A stretch of 64,000 nucleotides of DNA from an uncultured Christensenella sp. (GTDB lineage: Bacteria > Bacillota > Clostridia > Christensenellales > CAG-917). Shown here in pieces: positions 63,255-64,000 of the stretch. The position numbers were made by a program, and so were the translations under genes. The notes beneath the pieces are model-generated. The model was not told the DNA's origin and did not search any database. It was given only the letters and a program-made list of their open reading frames with translations. How positions within the stretch are numbered: position 1 is the stretch's first letter; the number at the start of each line of letters is the position of its first letter. The stretch covers positions 511,008-575,007 of the forward strand of contig CAJTNO010000001.1 of assembly GCA_910577815.1 (NCBI GenBank). The letters are read 5' to 3'.

Positions 63255-63899
63255 ATGGGTAAAAGAACTCGCAGAAAATTAAACAGGCAGGACGCCATAT
63301 ATCAGCTCGCGTTGGCGGGCATTTCGGCGGCAATAGCGTTGCTGTTTGTCTGGCTTAGCGTGCTTGTCCGCTTCAGTACGGTTGCGTTTTACGTTGCCGC
63401 AAGCGTTGCTATTATGGTTCCGCTTACCAAGCGTTATTATTTTGCCGGCTTTTTTGCTTACGCCGCTGCCGCTTCGCTCGGCTTTGTCATAGCGGGCGAT
63501 ATTTATACAGTGGCGGGCTTTGTCGCATATTTCGGTCCTATGGCACTCATTACGGGCATAATGTGCAATAAAAAGGTAAAATGGTTTATCTCGCTGCCTA
63601 TTAAGATAATTTACATAAACGGCGCGCTCGCGCTTTTATACTTCGTATGCAATACGATTATGATTGACGCGTCAATAATGGATAAAATCGATTATTGGGT
63701 TATAGCTATTGTCGGAACTATAGCTCTTGTGCTTATAGATTACGTCTTGCAATTTGTATATGCAAGGATAACGCCTATTGTAGAAAAGGTATTGCGCCCA
63801 AAGAGCAAAAAAACTCCTCCGCCTGCCGACGTCGAGGATATCGAGGACAAGGACAACGACCCTTTTGACAGCGACAGTCCCTTTGACGAGGATATTTAA
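63255..63899 (+). CDS. Integral membrane protein with acidic tail, unknown function
   Basis: The 214-residue protein has about five hydrophobic segments between residues 15 and 175 and an acidic Pro/Asp-rich tail (VEDIEDKDNDPFDSDSPFDED). The helical pattern resembles ECF S components or DUF2232-type proteins, but no vitamin motif can be assigned. There is no ribosome binding site; TATAAA at 63242-63247 lies seven bases before the ATG, so it may be leaderless, though a -35 box is not evident. Confidence 0.7.
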   Translation: MGKRTRRKLNRQDAIYQLALAGISAAIALLFVWLSVLVRFSTVAFYVAASVAIMVPLTKRYYFAGFFAYAAAASLGFVIAGDIYTVAGFVAYFGPMALITGIMCNKKVKWFISLPIKIIYINGALALLYFVCNTIMIDASIMDKIDYWVIAIVGTIALVLIDYVLQFVYARITPIVEKVLRPKSKKTPPPADVEDIEDKDNDPFDSDSPFDEDI

Positions 63900-63943
63900 C
63901 AATATTATTTCATTGAATCAGAAAGGTTAATTTTTACATTCCG

Positions 63944-63974
63944 ACGTACATAGAATATACTGTTCTATGTACGT
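63944..63974 (+). terminator. Inverted repeat, possible terminator
   Basis: ACGTACATAGAA (63944-63955) and TTCTATGTACGT (63963-63974) form a perfect 12-bp stem with a 7-base loop. The AT-rich tail has no strong T-run, so termination efficiency is uncertain. Confidence 0.55.
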
Positions 63975-64000
63975 ATTTATTATATCAGCATTATAATTTT

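Noticed and set aside
1..64000. tRNA, rRNA, CRISPR arrays, transposases, integrases and attachment sites
   Set aside because: Looked for by eye on both strands; no spaced direct repeats, tRNA-like cloverleaf blocks, rRNA segments or transposase/integrase motifs were recognised.

Overview
The window looks like chromosomal DNA of an anaerobic Clostridia-type member of the Bacillota (Firmicutes), probably an uncultured gut lineage. The basis is gene content: a V/A-type ATPase in Enterococcus ntp order, GTP-type PEP carboxykinase, two-subunit Fe-S fumarase, a TM1266-family regulator, DUF4364 and DUF5685 proteins, QueH, an FMN riboswitch on an ECF transporter, good Shine-Dalgarno sites and TTGACA/TATAAT promoters. 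GC looks moderate by eye. No rRNA, tRNA, CRISPR array, insertion sequence or prophage was seen.

Layout. 1-1157: asd and the start of dapA (leftward). 1482-5046: a three-gene unit of unknown role (membrane protein, TPR protein, His/Cys-tailed protein). 4748-6046: a YkvI-like transporter whose reading frame runs antisense into the previous gene. 6103-9534: HAD phosphatase, malic enzyme and fumarase. 9628-10599: a riboflavin ECF S component under an FMN riboswitch. 10630-19171: the shikimate/Phe/Tyr operon aroF-tyrA-aroB-aroA-aroC-pheA-aroEK-aroQ, preceded by a Phe/Tyr-rich leader peptide and an attenuator. 19245-24464: nitroreductase, DUF4364 protein, pckG and an acyl-CoA synthetase. 24807-35318: one gene for a 3503-residue surface protein with MBG/YDG repeats. 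35442-44775: a small HTH regulator, rpiB and a nine-gene ntp ATPase operon with Na+-site residues. 44859-50555: queH and a MacB/FtsX-type ABC system with a lipoprotein. 50564-53630: a structured leader with a terminator, a TM1266-family protein and an NMT1/SsuA-type ABC importer. 53639-63899: rpmE, a DUF1385-PrmC fusion, prfA, a citrate/isopropylmalate-synthase-family enzyme, thrC, trpS, DUF5685, a J-domain-like protein and a membrane protein.

Most notable: (i) the attenuator on the aromatic operon, where peptide, antiterminator and terminator can all be read; (ii) an unassigned riboswitch-like leader before the TM1266/ABC operon; (iii) several genes with TATAAT six or seven bases before the ATG and no ribosome binding site, suggesting leaderless mRNAs; (iv) a convergent pair with about 300 bases of antisense coding overlap. 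Malic enzyme, fumarase, PEP carboxykinase and the possible Re-citrate synthase fit a partial TCA/anaplerotic network in a fermenter.
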